Part shown: positions 1 through 5,742 of the stretch, piece by piece
Layout: every line of letters begins with the position of its first letter
How positions within the stretch are numbered: the first letter of the stretch is position 1
Source: Alphaproteobacteria bacterium
Lineage (GTDB): Bacteria; Pseudomonadota; Alphaproteobacteria; UBA8366
Direction: 5' to 3'
NCBI GenBank assembly: GCA_029861675.1
Contig: JAOTYV010000295.1
Span: forward strand, 1-5,742
DNA length: 5,742 nucleotides
Position numbers and translations under genes: made by a program
Notes under the pieces: model-generated
Told to the model about the DNA's origin: nothing
Databases searched by the model: none
What the model saw: the letters and a program-made list of their open reading frames with translations, nothing else

Positions 1-448
1 CGCGGGCACTCGCGTCGAGCCCGTCGAACAGGCCGGCCTGATCGGCCAGGGGTCCGGCGGTGATTTTCACCGTCTCGCCGGGCGCGAAGGTTTGGCCGAG
101 CAGGGGATCTTGCGGCAGGTCGATCACGCCGTCTTCGGTCTCGCGCGCCCGGATCGCCTCGACGACGCCGTCCGGCACGGCGCTCGGCCGGTCGCCCATG
201 CAGACCAGATGGTGCACGCCATGGGTGCCGTTGATCGACTGCCAGCGGTCGCGCGCGAAGTCGACCCGGACGAACAGGTAGCGCGGGAACAGCGGCGCCA
301 GGACCTGCGTCGTCCGTCGCGCGTGCCGCCGCTGCTGCCGGCACCGCGGCAGATAGGCGGTAAATCCCTGGCGTTCGAGATGGCCCGCGGCGAAACTCTC
401 GCGCCCGGCCTGGGTATGGACCACGTACCACCGGCTCCCGGGTTTCAT
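1..448 (-). CDS. NusG/RfaH-like transcription antitermination protein (3' end beyond window)
   Basis: The frame from the ATG at 448 is open to the window edge, giving 149 residues with no stop. Residues 5-100 look like a NusG N-terminal (NGN) domain: it opens RWYVVHTQAGRE, then has YLPRCR (32-37) and the highly typical APLFPRYLFVRVD (51-63), followed by a GV/V strand region (77-83). Residues 121-149 start a KOW-type domain (FAPGETVKITAGPLADQAG). Family members of the RfaH/UpxY type are about 160-180 residues, so only some 20-30 residues are probably missing. Such proteins bind RNA polymerase and suppress pausing or Rho-dependent termination in long operons, often those for surface polysaccharides. 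The start ATG overlaps the TGA of the regulator gene upstream (ATGA, 448-445), so translation is probably coupled. A specialised paralogue is more likely than the housekeeping nusG, because the neighbours are not secE or ribosomal protein genes. The family call is firm; the target operon is inferred. Confidence 0.9.
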   Translation of the reverse strand, partial: MKPGSRWYVVHTQAGRESFAAGHLERQGFTAYLPRCRQQRRHARRTTQVLAPLFPRYLFVRVDFARDRWQSINGTHGVHHLVCMGDRPSAVPDGVVEAIRARETEDGVIDLPQDPLLGQTFAPGETVKITAGPLADQAGLFDGLDASAR

Positions 449-1098
449 GGCGGCCCCGCGCCATCGGCCGGCGCGCCGCGCACGATGTGCAGCAGCGCCG
501 GCGTCAGGATCCGCTCGGCCGGCAGGATCGCGCGCAGGCGCTCATAGGTTTCCTGCGGCGCCTTGAGGTCGGTCACCAGCACCGCGTCGACCGTCCCGAA
601 CGCCGACAGGTCGTTTGCCACCGGCAGGCCCGCGAGCTGGCTGCCCGATTCGCCCGGATCGATCGTTCCGACGAGCTGCACCTCGATATCGCGGGCGCAC
701 AGCGTCGCGATCTCGGCTAAATCGCCGGCGCCGGCCAGGGCTATGCGGCGCAATCCCTGCGCCCGGCAGTGTTGCAGCGCCTCGGCGCATTGCGACCGCG
801 CCTGGCGGAAGAAGGTGAGCGAGGACGACAGGTATTCGGCGGTCAGCCGGGCCTTTTCCGAAAATCCTTGCGGCGTCAGGTAATAGGCGTAGCGGTTCGA
901 CGGGATCTGGCTGACTTTGATATAGCCCTTGCGGACGCAGCGCTTGAGATAGGCGTTGGTCAGGCCGAGCGCGATGCCGAGTTCCTTGGCGGCCGAACGC
1001 TGGGTGATGCCGCTGTTTTCATGCACCGCGGTGAGCAGGCCGAGCGTGATCTCGGACTCCGCATCCATCGTCTCGTGCTGGCTTCCATCGCCCGCCAA
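445..1098 (-). CDS. MarR-type winged-helix regulator, exopolysaccharide-associated, with C-terminal Rossmann-like domain
   Basis: 217 residues from a TTG at 1098. Residues 17-80 form a winged helix-turn-helix: helix LGLLTAVHENSG, then ITQRSAAKELGIALG and the probable recognition helix LTNAYLKRCVRKGYIKV (46-62), and a wing with NRYAYYLTPQGF (68-79). The stretch EKARLTAEYLSSSLTFFRQAR (81-101) is typical of the MarR-family regulators associated with EPS gene clusters. Those are usually only about 100 residues. Here residues 116-205 add an alternating beta/alpha segment that starts with a glycine-rich turn (IALAGAGDLAEI, 119-130) and continues with LVGTIDPGE, GLPV and VDAVLVTD, like a Rossmann fold that could sense a nucleotide or sugar-nucleotide. 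The TTG start is preceded by GGGGGGA about 6 nt upstream. An in-frame ATG at 1068 (207 residues) would keep the whole helix-turn-helix but has a poorer ribosome site. The stop overlaps the start of the NusG-like gene. An operator array sits on its promoter, so self-regulation is plausible but unproven. Confidence 0.85.
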   Translation of the reverse strand: MAGDGSQHETMDAESEITLGLLTAVHENSGITQRSAAKELGIALGLTNAYLKRCVRKGYIKVSQIPSNRYAYYLTPQGFSEKARLTAEYLSSSLTFFRQARSQCAEALQHCRAQGLRRIALAGAGDLAEIATLCARDIEVQLVGTIDPGESGSQLAGLPVANDLSAFGTVDAVLVTDLKAPQETYERLRAILPAERILTPALLHIVRGAPADGAGPP

Positions 1099-1118
1099 TG
1101 CCGTCCCCCCGGTCGGTC

Positions 1119-1140
1119 AAGACGCGAAAACCCGCGTCTT
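1119..1140. repeat. Inverted repeat (8 bp stem, 6 nt loop) in the regulator's leader
   Basis: The arms AAGACGCG (1119-1126) and CGCGTCTT (1133-1140) pair perfectly around a 6-base loop. On the minus strand this hairpin lies in the presumed 5' leader, about 20 nt before the TTG start of the regulator. It is not followed by a T-run in that direction, so it is not a normal intrinsic terminator there. On the plus strand it is followed only by TCTATG, a weak tail, and no plus-strand gene ends here. A role as RNA structure (attenuation, ribosome access or a pause site for the NusG-like factor) is speculative. Confidence 0.6.
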
Positions 1141-1148
1141 TCTATGAA

Positions 1149-1164
1149 GGCTCGGGCCTGAGCC
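1149..1164. repeat. Short inverted repeat (5 bp stem) in the regulator's leader
   Basis: GGCTC (1149-1153) and GAGCC (1160-1164) pair around a GC-rich 6-base loop. It lies between the predicted transcription start and the 1119-1140 hairpin. The flanking ATGAA/TTCAT segments (minus strand 1178-1174 and 1148-1144) could extend pairing as an outer stem. A stem this short can arise by chance in GC-rich DNA, so biological meaning is uncertain. Confidence 0.35.
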
Positions 1165-1173
1165 GCCCACAGC

Positions 1174-1210
1174 GTTCATTTTGTGAACATACTGTGTTCA
1201 CGGGGTGAAC
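1174..1210. promoter_or_regulatory. Phased operator array: four GTTC/GAAC half-sites every 11 bp
   Basis: GTTC occurs at 1174-1177 and 1196-1199, and GAAC at 1185-1188 and 1207-1210, each separated by exactly 7 bases. The half-sites therefore start every 11 bp with alternating orientation. The pieces form two palindromes of the form GTTCA-N5-TGAAC (1174-1188 and 1196-1210), centred 22 bp apart, plus an inner perfect 7-5-7 palindrome GTGAACA-N5-TGTTCAC (1183-1201). Read outward, three of the four half-sites are GTTCAC. Centres about two helical turns apart would place two protein dimers on the same face of DNA. The array covers the spacer and -10 region of the minus-strand promoter, the usual place for a repressor. 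The winged-helix regulator encoded just downstream is the obvious candidate ligand, but that is inferred. Confidence 0.75.
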
Positions 1211-1215
1211 GTCAA
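1186..1215 (-). promoter_or_regulatory. Sigma70-like promoter for the regulator and NusG-like genes
   Basis: On the minus strand TTGACG (1215-1210, five of six bases match TTGACA) is followed after 18 bases by TATGTT (1191-1186, four of six match TATAAT). Transcription would start near 1179, leaving a leader of about 80 nt to the TTG start at 1098. The -35 box overlaps the TGA stop (1214-1212) of the small membrane protein gene. The second palindrome of the operator array fills the spacer and the first covers the right end of the -10 box and the predicted start point. This is a pattern match and no transcript data were available. Confidence 0.55.
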
Positions 1216-1559
1216 GGATCGCCGTCAGGCATTTGTTTAGGCTGAATTTTTTCGTATCCAAGAAGCATGGCGTCGGCCCGGCCCGTCTCCTTATTGGCGG
1301 CGAGTGTCCGGATGATCCGCTTGCTTCGAAAGGACGCGTGCAGGATTTCCGCTTCCGTGAGACCGAGCCGCGCGGTGAGATGCAGAATGGTCCGCTGTCC
1401 CTTGTCGTCGCCTGTGGCGCTCGATCGAACCTGCTGCAGGTAATCCTCCAGTTTCCGGCGCTTTTTCCGCAGGTCGATTACGACATAGATGCCGGCCCAT
1501 GCGGCAAAGACCGCGGTCAGGATGGCGGCGATGTTCGCGGCGATGGCAAGAAAGGTCAT
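1212..1559 (-). CDS. Small single-pass membrane protein of unknown function
   Basis: 115 residues from an ATG with a strong ribosome site (GGAAGGA, 1570-1564, 4 nt before the start). Residues 3-29 are a hydrophobic alpha-helical segment rich in Ala and Ile, followed at once by RKKRRKLEDY (31-40). By the positive-inside rule this puts the C-terminal 85 residues in the cytoplasm. The soluble part holds DKGQRTILHLTARLGLTEAEI (52-72) and then a basic FRSKRIIRTL (77-86). The helix-turn-helix-like spacing around ARLGLTEAEIL may be a small helical domain. I do not recognise a named family, though the DKGQR...LTEAE...FRSK pattern looks like a conserved small-protein type. It lies 39 bp after the heparinase-like gene and is probably co-transcribed with it. 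It is unlikely to be a shadow ORF, because it combines a good ribosome site, a plausible membrane topology and tight packing between neighbours. Confidence 0.75.
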   Translation of the reverse strand: MTFLAIAANIAAILTAVFAAWAGIYVVIDLRKKRRKLEDYLQQVRSSATGDDKGQRTILHLTARLGLTEAEILHASFRSKRIIRTLAANKETGRADAMLLGYEKIQPKQMPDGDP

Positions 1560-1563
1560 GATA

Positions 1564-1570
1564 TCCTTCC
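1564..1570 (-). promoter_or_regulatory. Ribosome binding site of the small membrane protein gene
   Basis: GGAAGGA on the minus strand, 4 nt before the ATG at 1559. It is the main nucleotide-level support that this 115-codon frame is a real gene. Confidence 0.7.
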
Positions 1571-1598
1571 GGTCTCCGTCGCGGCGCGTCGCGTTCGG

Positions 1599-3212
1599 TC
1601 ATTCGCCGCGCTGCAATGCCCATTTGACGGTGGTGATCGCGCCCTCGGTGCGGCCGGCGGCGACGATTTGGCGGGTCGGTTGCGGGCCGTCGGCCGGGCT
1701 CCAATAGACGCTGTCTTCCAGCGTCAGGGGAATGCCGATGCGAAACCGCCAGGTCGATTCGCCCGGCAAATCCAGTGCGATCGTCCGGGCGTCGTCGCCG
1801 AGTGTGGCGGTGACCTTCGGATGCAGGTGGAAGCGCAGCGCGAAATCGTGGGCTTGTTCGCCGACCAGGATGTCCTCGCCGCGCAGGTCGCTGCCATTTT
1901 GGTCCACATAGAGCCGCCGCCGGTAGGTCAGGCCGAATTTGTCGAGGTAGCCGTCATGGCTGCTGCTGATCCAAACGTTGCCGTCGATCTCGCCGCGGTC
2001 GCACTCGACGGTGCCGATGGGGCGGTCGAAGCCCCCGCCGTCGCCGTGGTCGCGCAGCCCGCAGCAATTGGTGTCGCCGACCGCCAGCACGGTATGCGCG
2101 GCGGTGGTCCGCAGCGCGCGCTGCCAGCCCGGCTCGTCGTCGGGCGCCGCGCCGCAATTGACGAACAGCGGCTGGGCGCCGGCGCTCATTTCGAAGCTCA
2201 ACGTTCCCGCGTGGGCGTCCCGGTCGAACCCGTCCCCGGGCGCACCGCCGCCATCCAGCACTACCACCAGATCCTTCATCTCGATCCGTTCGAACCGGGC
2301 ATAGGGCGCGCGCTGCGGCGGCCGGCCCGCCGCGTCGGACCGCTCCAGCACCTTGGCGACCCGTGCCGCATCGGTGCGCGCGCCGCCATTGAAACTCGTG
2401 AGTGCGCCATCGCCGAGGCGCAAATACCGCAGCATCGGCGCCATCCGGTCGATCGCATTGCGCAGCGCGGTCGGGACCTCCCGGTTTGCCGTGGTCAGCA
2501 GGTCGCGCAGGTCGACCAAGCGCTCGAACACGGCAAGCTGCCGTGCGGGGCTGCGCGACGGATGGCTGCCGTCGCTCAGCACTTGATGCTCCAACGCCAC
2601 GGCCAGTTGCGACATGCCGCGCTCCAGGCGTTCCGGCTCGTCGGCGACGCAGACCTCGGCGTAAATCAAGGCGGTCAGCGCGGCGAACCGGCTGTCGCCG
2701 GCGGTGTCGGCAATCCGGCGAAGGTGCCGGAGCTGCCGGGCGACACAATCCAAAAATCGCAACCGGAAGGTCGGCTCGGCCCGGCGGAACAGGGCTTCGT
2801 AGTGGCACAGCCAGTTGATGAGGCGGGCGGACAGGGCCTCGGCATCCCAGATCATCGGCACGTAGGTGCCGAACCGGTCGTCCCAGTCTTCCAGCAGGAC
2901 CGCGGCATGCCGCCGTGCCACATCGGCGTCGAGCGCCGCCAGGTCGCCAAACCAGTCGAAGCAATGCAGCGCGGTCCGATCCGCCGCATCCAGGTCTTGA
3001 CCCTGCCAGGGAATGGTGCCGAGCGCCATTTCCCGACCCAGGATCCGATAGCGCCCGTCAAGCACGGCACGGCCGCGTTCCGGATCGCCGGGGGTTACGC
3101 CGCGCACCGCATAGTCGGGCGGCAGGGCGATCAAGGTCGTCGGACCGCGTCCCTTCAAGGCGAGCTTGTAGAGCCGTGACCGATAGACGCTGTTGGAAAT
3201 GCCGTTCGTCAA
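1599..3212 (-). CDS. Heparinase II/III-like family protein (predicted polysaccharide lyase fold)
   Basis: 537 residues. The N-terminal half (about 70-290) is helical with conserved WFGDL (87-91), PMIWDAEALSARLINWL (119-135) and repeated Leu/Arg helices, as expected of an alpha/alpha toroid. The C-terminal half (about 305-530) matches the beta-rich heparinase II/III region: ARFERIEMKDLVVVLDGG (305-322), DAHAGTLSFEMS (332-343), PLFVNCG (348-354), RTTAAHTVLAV (368-378) and a late GLTYRRRLYVD (427-437). Related enzymes cleave uronic-acid polysaccharides by beta-elimination. The HAGTLSFE and TAAHT stretches are the most conserved parts of the family, but I cannot state that the catalytic set is intact. 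The start is TTG at 3212, with weak GGA-type ribosome sites in CGGACGGACGG just upstream. The N-terminus (VYRSRLYKLALKGRGP) resembles relatives and supports this start. No signal peptide or membrane segment is visible, so the protein appears cytoplasmic, which is odd for a lyase of external polymers. The gene is 68 bp after rpe. Confidence 0.88.
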   Translation of the reverse strand: MTNGISNSVYRSRLYKLALKGRGPTTLIALPPDYAVRGVTPGDPERGRAVLDGRYRILGREMALGTIPWQGQDLDAADRTALHCFDWFGDLAALDADVARRHAAVLLEDWDDRFGTYVPMIWDAEALSARLINWLCHYEALFRRAEPTFRLRFLDCVARQLRHLRRIADTAGDSRFAALTALIYAEVCVADEPERLERGMSQLAVALEHQVLSDGSHPSRSPARQLAVFERLVDLRDLLTTANREVPTALRNAIDRMAPMLRYLRLGDGALTSFNGGARTDAARVAKVLERSDAAGRPPQRAPYARFERIEMKDLVVVLDGGGAPGDGFDRDAHAGTLSFEMSAGAQPLFVNCGAAPDDEPGWQRALRTTAAHTVLAVGDTNCCGLRDHGDGGGFDRPIGTVECDRGEIDGNVWISSSHDGYLDKFGLTYRRRLYVDQNGSDLRGEDILVGEQAHDFALRFHLHPKVTATLGDDARTIALDLPGESTWRFRIGIPLTLEDSVYWSPADGPQPTRQIVAAGRTEGAITTVKWALQRGE

Positions 3213-3280
3213 ACCGTCCGTCCGTCGCTTTCCGTCACCGCGCCGCGCCCTGCCGGCCCGGGCTCTTTACTCACTCGCCG

Positions 3281-3946
3281 CTAGGTTTCGCCGCGCAGCC
3301 GGCGGATGTTTTCCGCATATTTGCCGGCGCCGCCGTTGAATGTCGCCGACCCCGCCACCAGCACGTCGGCGCCGGCGGCAATGGCGCGGGGCGCCGTCTC
3401 CGTGTTGACGCCGCCGTCCACTTCCAGGTCGATCGCGCGGCCAAGCGTGTCGATGCGCTGGCGCAGCGCGCGGATTTTGTCGAGCTGCGACTCGATGAAG
3501 CTTTGGCCGCCGAAGCCCGGATTTACCGACATGACCAGCACCAGGTCGACATCCCCCAGCAGATAATCCACCGTTTCGACCGGCGTGCCCGGATTGAGCG
3601 AAACGCCGGCTTTCTTGCCGCAGGCCTTGATCGCCTGAACGGTGCGGTGGGTGTGAGCGCCGGCTTCCGGATGCACGGTGATGATATCCGCGCCGGCGTT
3701 TGCGAACGCCTCGATATAGGGATCGACCGGCGAAATCATCAGATGCACGTCGAAGATCTTGTCGCTATGCGGGCGCAGGGCTTTCACCACATCCGGTCCG
3801 ATCGTGATGTTGGGCACGAAATGCCCGTCCATCACGTCGATGTGGATGTAATCCGCGCCGGCGGCGTCCACCGCGCGGACTTCCTCGCCGAGCGCCGCGA
3901 AATCCGCCGATAGGATGGAGGGCGCAATGCGGACGGGCTGCTGCAT
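3281..3946 (-). CDS. rpe: Ribulose-phosphate 3-epimerase
   Basis: 221 residues, the usual full length. The enzyme interconverts D-ribulose 5-phosphate and D-xylulose 5-phosphate in the pentose phosphate pathway and Calvin cycle, in the cytoplasm. It is a TIM barrel with all signature motifs: APSILSADF (8-16), [12 protein letters not shown] (35-46), FDVHLM (65-70), [10 protein letters not shown] (139-148), LEVDGG (174-179) and GSATF (199-203). By family knowledge His35, Asp37, His68 and Asp177 are the metal ligands, with Asp37 and Asp177 acting as acid/base pair. All four are present. The ATG at 3946 has a strong ribosome site (AGGAAGG, 3957-3951, 4 nt before the start). An overlapping ATG at 3950 opens a wrong frame. 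The gene lies 45 bp after the RsmB-like gene and is probably in the same transcript. Nothing suggests a Calvin-cycle cluster here, so a general housekeeping copy is most likely. Confidence 0.97.
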   Translation of the reverse strand: MQQPVRIAPSILSADFAALGEEVRAVDAAGADYIHIDVMDGHFVPNITIGPDVVKALRPHSDKIFDVHLMISPVDPYIEAFANAGADIITVHPEAGAHTHRTVQAIKACGKKAGVSLNPGTPVETVDYLLGDVDLVLVMSVNPGFGGQSFIESQLDKIRALRQRIDTLGRAIDLEVDGGVNTETAPRAIAAGADVLVAGSATFNGGAGKYAENIRRLRGET

Positions 3947-3950
3947 GCAT

Positions 3951-3957
3951 CCTTCCT
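3951..3957 (-). promoter_or_regulatory. Ribosome binding site of rpe
   Basis: AGGAAGG on the minus strand, 4 nt before the ATG at 3946. It fixes this ATG over the out-of-frame ATG at 3950, which overlaps the gap. The same GGAAGGAT core precedes the small membrane protein gene. Confidence 0.7.
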
Positions 3958-3991
3958 AATCGGTTCCACTGGCGGGCGCAAGAGCGGGCCC

Positions 3992-5302
3992 TCAGCGGCG
4001 CCGCAACCGGGCGACGTAGAAGCCGTCGAGCCCCCCCTCGGCCGACCAGTGGCAGGGCAGGGTGCGCACGGTGCCGTCCGCCGATAGGGCATCGGGCAGC
4101 CCCGGCAGCTCATCCGGCCGTACCGGGTCGAGCGTCACCGGCGCATCGCCGGCCAGGAGGGCGGCAATCTGCGCGGGTCCTTCTTCCGGCTGCAACGAGC
4201 AGGTCGCGAAGACGATCCGCCCGCCCGGCTTGGTCATGTCGATGGCCGCGTGCAACAGGCGATCCTGCAACTCGGCCAGCCGCATCACATCTTTCGGTTG
4301 CTTCAGCCAGGGGATATCCGGATGACGGCGGATCGTTCCGGTCGCGCTGCAGGGGGCATCGAGCAGCACCGCATCCGCCGGCGCGTCGGGCCGCCAGGCG
4401 ACGGCGTCGGCCTGGACAATCCGGGCGTTGAGGCCGAGCCGGGAGAGATTGTCGGTCAGCCGGAGCGTCCGGGCCGCCGACCGCTCGACCGCGGTCACGG
4501 CGGCGCCCGCGGCGGCGAGCTGCGCCGTCTTGCCGCCCGGCGCGGCGCATAGATCGATCACCGCTTCGCCCGGCTGCGCGCCGAGCAGGCGGGTCGGCAC
4601 GGCGGCGGCCGCGTCCTGTATCCACCAGCCGCCCTCGGCGTAACCCGGCAGCGCCGCGGGATCGCCGCCGGACGCACGGCGCAGGCTGCCGGTCGGCAGG
4701 ACAGCCGCTTCGAGCCGTTCGGCCCAGCCCGCCGCATCGTCCTTGACCGTGATGTCGAGCGGCGCTTCGTTGAGGTGCGCCGCCGCGATTGCCGCCGCGG
4801 TCTCCTCGCCATAGCTCTCCACCCAGCTTCGCCACAGCCAGTCCGGCGTGTTGATGGAGCCCGGTGCGGCCTGATCGTCGGTGGGGTCGCTGGCCAGTTT
4901 GCGCAGCACCGCATTGACCAAGCCGCGAAAACCCTCGAGCCGGCCGCGCAACAGTCCGACGGTGCGGTCGACCGCCGCATGCGGCGGCGTGCCGAGGCAG
5001 ATCAGTTGCACCGCGCCGAGCCGGAGGGCGTGCTGGACGAGCACCGACTTCGCCGGCAGCGGGCGGTGCAGATGGCGGGCGAGCCGCGCGTCGATCTCGC
5101 CCAGCCGGCGCAGGGCGGTGGCGACCAGCAGGCGGGCGAAGGCGCGGTCGCGCGGTTCGAGCAGCCGCATCTTGTCATGGGCGGCGATCGCACTGTCGAG
5201 CGGTTGCTGCTTGACGAGCACCACCTGCATCAGGTCGAGCGCGACGCGGCGGGCGTCGACGATGGCGTTCGGTTTGGGTGCGATCGGGTGCCTGCCTGTC
5301 AG
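3992..5302 (-). CDS. rsmB: 16S rRNA (cytosine-C5) methyltransferase, RsmB/NOP family
   Basis: About 436 residues, methylating rRNA with S-adenosylmethionine. An N-terminal NusB-like helical domain (about 16-138: [34 protein letters not shown]) is followed by a Rossmann methyltransferase domain. Motifs, numbered from the CTG: the SAM-binding [15 protein letters not shown] (248-262), [21 protein letters not shown] (313-333, motif IV with Cys318), [11 protein letters not shown] (364-374, motif VI with Cys368, by family knowledge the nucleophile) and the C-terminal DGFYVARL (426-433). The start is uncertain. The NusB-like domain should begin at ARRVAL, but the first ATG (5230) would remove that helix, and no ATG, GTG or TTG lies in frame between 5230 and htpX. 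The CTG at 5302-5300 overlaps the htpX stop (CTGA) and gives a family-like length, so it is chosen here with low certainty. The safe minimal CDS is 3992-5230. The function call is firm; exact target C967 is assumed from E. coli RsmB. Confidence 0.92.
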   Translation of the reverse strand: MTGRHPIAPKPNAIVDARRVALDLMQVVLVKQQPLDSAIAAHDKMRLLEPRDRAFARLLVATALRRLGEIDARLARHLHRPLPAKSVLVQHALRLGAVQLICLGTPPHAAVDRTVGLLRGRLEGFRGLVNAVLRKLASDPTDDQAAPGSINTPDWLWRSWVESYGEETAAAIAAAHLNEAPLDITVKDDAAGWAERLEAAVLPTGSLRRASGGDPAALPGYAEGGWWIQDAAAAVPTRLLGAQPGEAVIDLCAAPGGKTAQLAAAGAAVTAVERSAARTLRLTDNLSRLGLNARIVQADAVAWRPDAPADAVLLDAPCSATGTIRRHPDIPWLKQPKDVMRLAELQDRLLHAAIDMTKPGGRIVFATCSLQPEEGPAQIAALLAGDAPVTLDPVRPDELPGLPDALSADGTVRTLPCHWSAEGGLDGFYVARLRRR

Positions 5303-5742
5303 CCCCAGGAGCCAACCGCGCCCGCCATTTCGCGCAGGCGGCGAATGCGGTTCTCGGTGTTGGGATGGGTCGAAAAGAGCTTGTCCGTTGCATGCGCGTG
5401 CAGCGGGTTGACGATGAACATATGCGCGGTCGCCGGGTTTCGCTCGGCGGCCTCGTTGTCGATGAGCTGGGCGCCGCGCTCCAATTTCTCCAGCGCCGAG
5501 GCGAGCCACAGCGGGTGCCCGCTGATCTCCGCGCCCAGCCGGTCGGCCGAGTATTCGCGGGTGCGGCTGATCGCCATCTGCACCAGGGCGGCGGCCATCG
5601 GAGCCAGGAACATGACCAGCAGAATCCCGACAAAGCCCAGCGGGTTGTTACGGTTGTCGCCGCCGAACAGGTTCGAAAACATGGCGATGTTGGCGAGCAT
5701 CGAGATCGCCCCGGCGATCGTCGCAGTGATCGTCATGATCAG
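5299..5742 (-). CDS. htpX: HtpX-type membrane zinc metalloprotease (M48), C-terminal part only
   Basis: The frame enters from the right edge and ends at the TGA at 5301-5299. 147 residues are visible, so the 5' half lies outside the window. Counting from the first visible Met (5736), residues 1-20 are the hydrophobic [19 protein letters not shown] that in HtpX follows the HExxH zinc helix, and [23 protein letters not shown] (34-56) is the last membrane segment. Next comes [18 protein letters not shown] (56-73), in which the Glu of REYSAD (residue 61) is the expected third zinc ligand, and near the end [17 protein letters not shown] (121-137), a hallmark of HtpX. The HExxH itself falls just beyond the window. 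HtpX is an inner-membrane protease for damaged membrane proteins and is often stress-induced. It overlaps or abuts the RsmB-like gene, consistent with co-transcription. Confidence 0.95.
   Translation of the reverse strand: MIMTITATIAGAISMLANIAMFSNLFGGDNRNNPLGFVGILLVMFLAPMAAALVQMAISRTREYSADRLGAEISGHPLWLASALEKLERGAQLIDNEAAERNPATAHMFIVNPLHAHATDKLFSTHPNTENRIRRLREMAGAVGSWG

Noticed and set aside
1119..1140. Intrinsic terminator after the small membrane protein gene
   Set aside because: On the minus strand the hairpin is followed by GACC, not a T-run, and it lies downstream of the predicted promoter of the next gene.
1155..1170. Possible ops-like recruitment element for an RfaH-type factor (GGCGG followed by CTCAGG on the minus strand)
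   Set aside because: Only the GC-rich first half resembles the E. coli ops sequence, which is not expected to be conserved in this lineage, so the support is too weak.
1174..1199. Alphaproteobacterial LexA (SOS) box
   Set aside because: The known box is a direct repeat GTTC-N7-GTTC. Here adjacent half-sites are inverted (GTTC-N7-GAAC) and the direct copies are 22 bp apart, so the match is only to spacing and core.
1233..3179. A 648-codon open frame on the plus strand
   Set aside because: It lies opposite the heparinase-like gene and the small membrane protein gene. High third-position GC in those genes removes stops from the antisense frame. Its translation has no recognisable domain and is rich in Arg, Gly and Ala.
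2915..3913. A 332-codon plus-strand open frame over rpe
   Set aside because: It is entirely antisense to the unambiguous rpe gene and the start of the heparinase-like gene, and its translation is low-complexity and Arg-rich.
5303..5509. Extension of the RsmB-family frame up to a start at 5509
   Set aside because: It would overlap the conserved 3' end of htpX by about 210 bases, and the extra residues look like out-of-frame translation (Arg/Gly/Ala-rich), unlike any RsmB N-terminus.
1..5742. CRISPR array, tRNA or rRNA genes, insertion sequence ends
   Set aside because: No regularly spaced repeats, cloverleaf-like segments, transposase motifs or terminal inverted repeats were seen. Nearly all bases are covered by recognisable genes.

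Overview
This 5.7 kb window is dense, GC-rich bacterial DNA. All six supported genes lie on the minus strand, so they read from the right end of the window to the left. The gene families, the strong G/C preference at third codon positions and the gene content (htpX, then an RsmB-family methyltransferase, rpe and a heparinase II/III-like gene) suggest an alphaproteobacterium, probably Rhodospirillales-like. That placement is an inference from family resemblance and no search was run.

Right half (5742 down to 1212), a housekeeping-like run in transcription order: the 3' end of htpX (membrane zinc protease, cut by the window edge); an RsmB-type 16S rRNA m5C methyltransferase that abuts or overlaps htpX; rpe (ribulose-phosphate 3-epimerase) after a 45 bp gap; a heparinase II/III-like gene after 68 bp; and a 115-residue single-pass membrane protein of unknown function after 39 bp. 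The short gaps and common strand suggest one transcription unit.

Left part (1215 down to 1), a regulatory unit: a 113 bp spacer with a sigma70-like promoter. Its -35 box overlaps the stop codon of the upstream gene. Superimposed on it is a regular array of four GTTC/GAAC half-sites, one every 11 bp in alternating orientation. Two small inverted repeats follow in the presumed mRNA leader. The promoter faces a MarR-type winged-helix regulator of the exopolysaccharide-associated kind, which carries an extra C-terminal Rossmann-like domain. Its stop codon overlaps (ATGA) the start of a NusG/RfaH-like antitermination factor that runs off the left edge. The pair looks like the control module of a surface-polysaccharide locus lying to the left of the window: a DNA-binding switch coupled to a factor that helps RNA polymerase through a long operon.

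The most notable features are the phased operator array on the promoter, the regulator's two-domain architecture and its coupling to the NusG-like gene. No RNA genes, insertion sequences or CRISPR arrays were seen, and no gene-free stretch exceeds about 115 bp.
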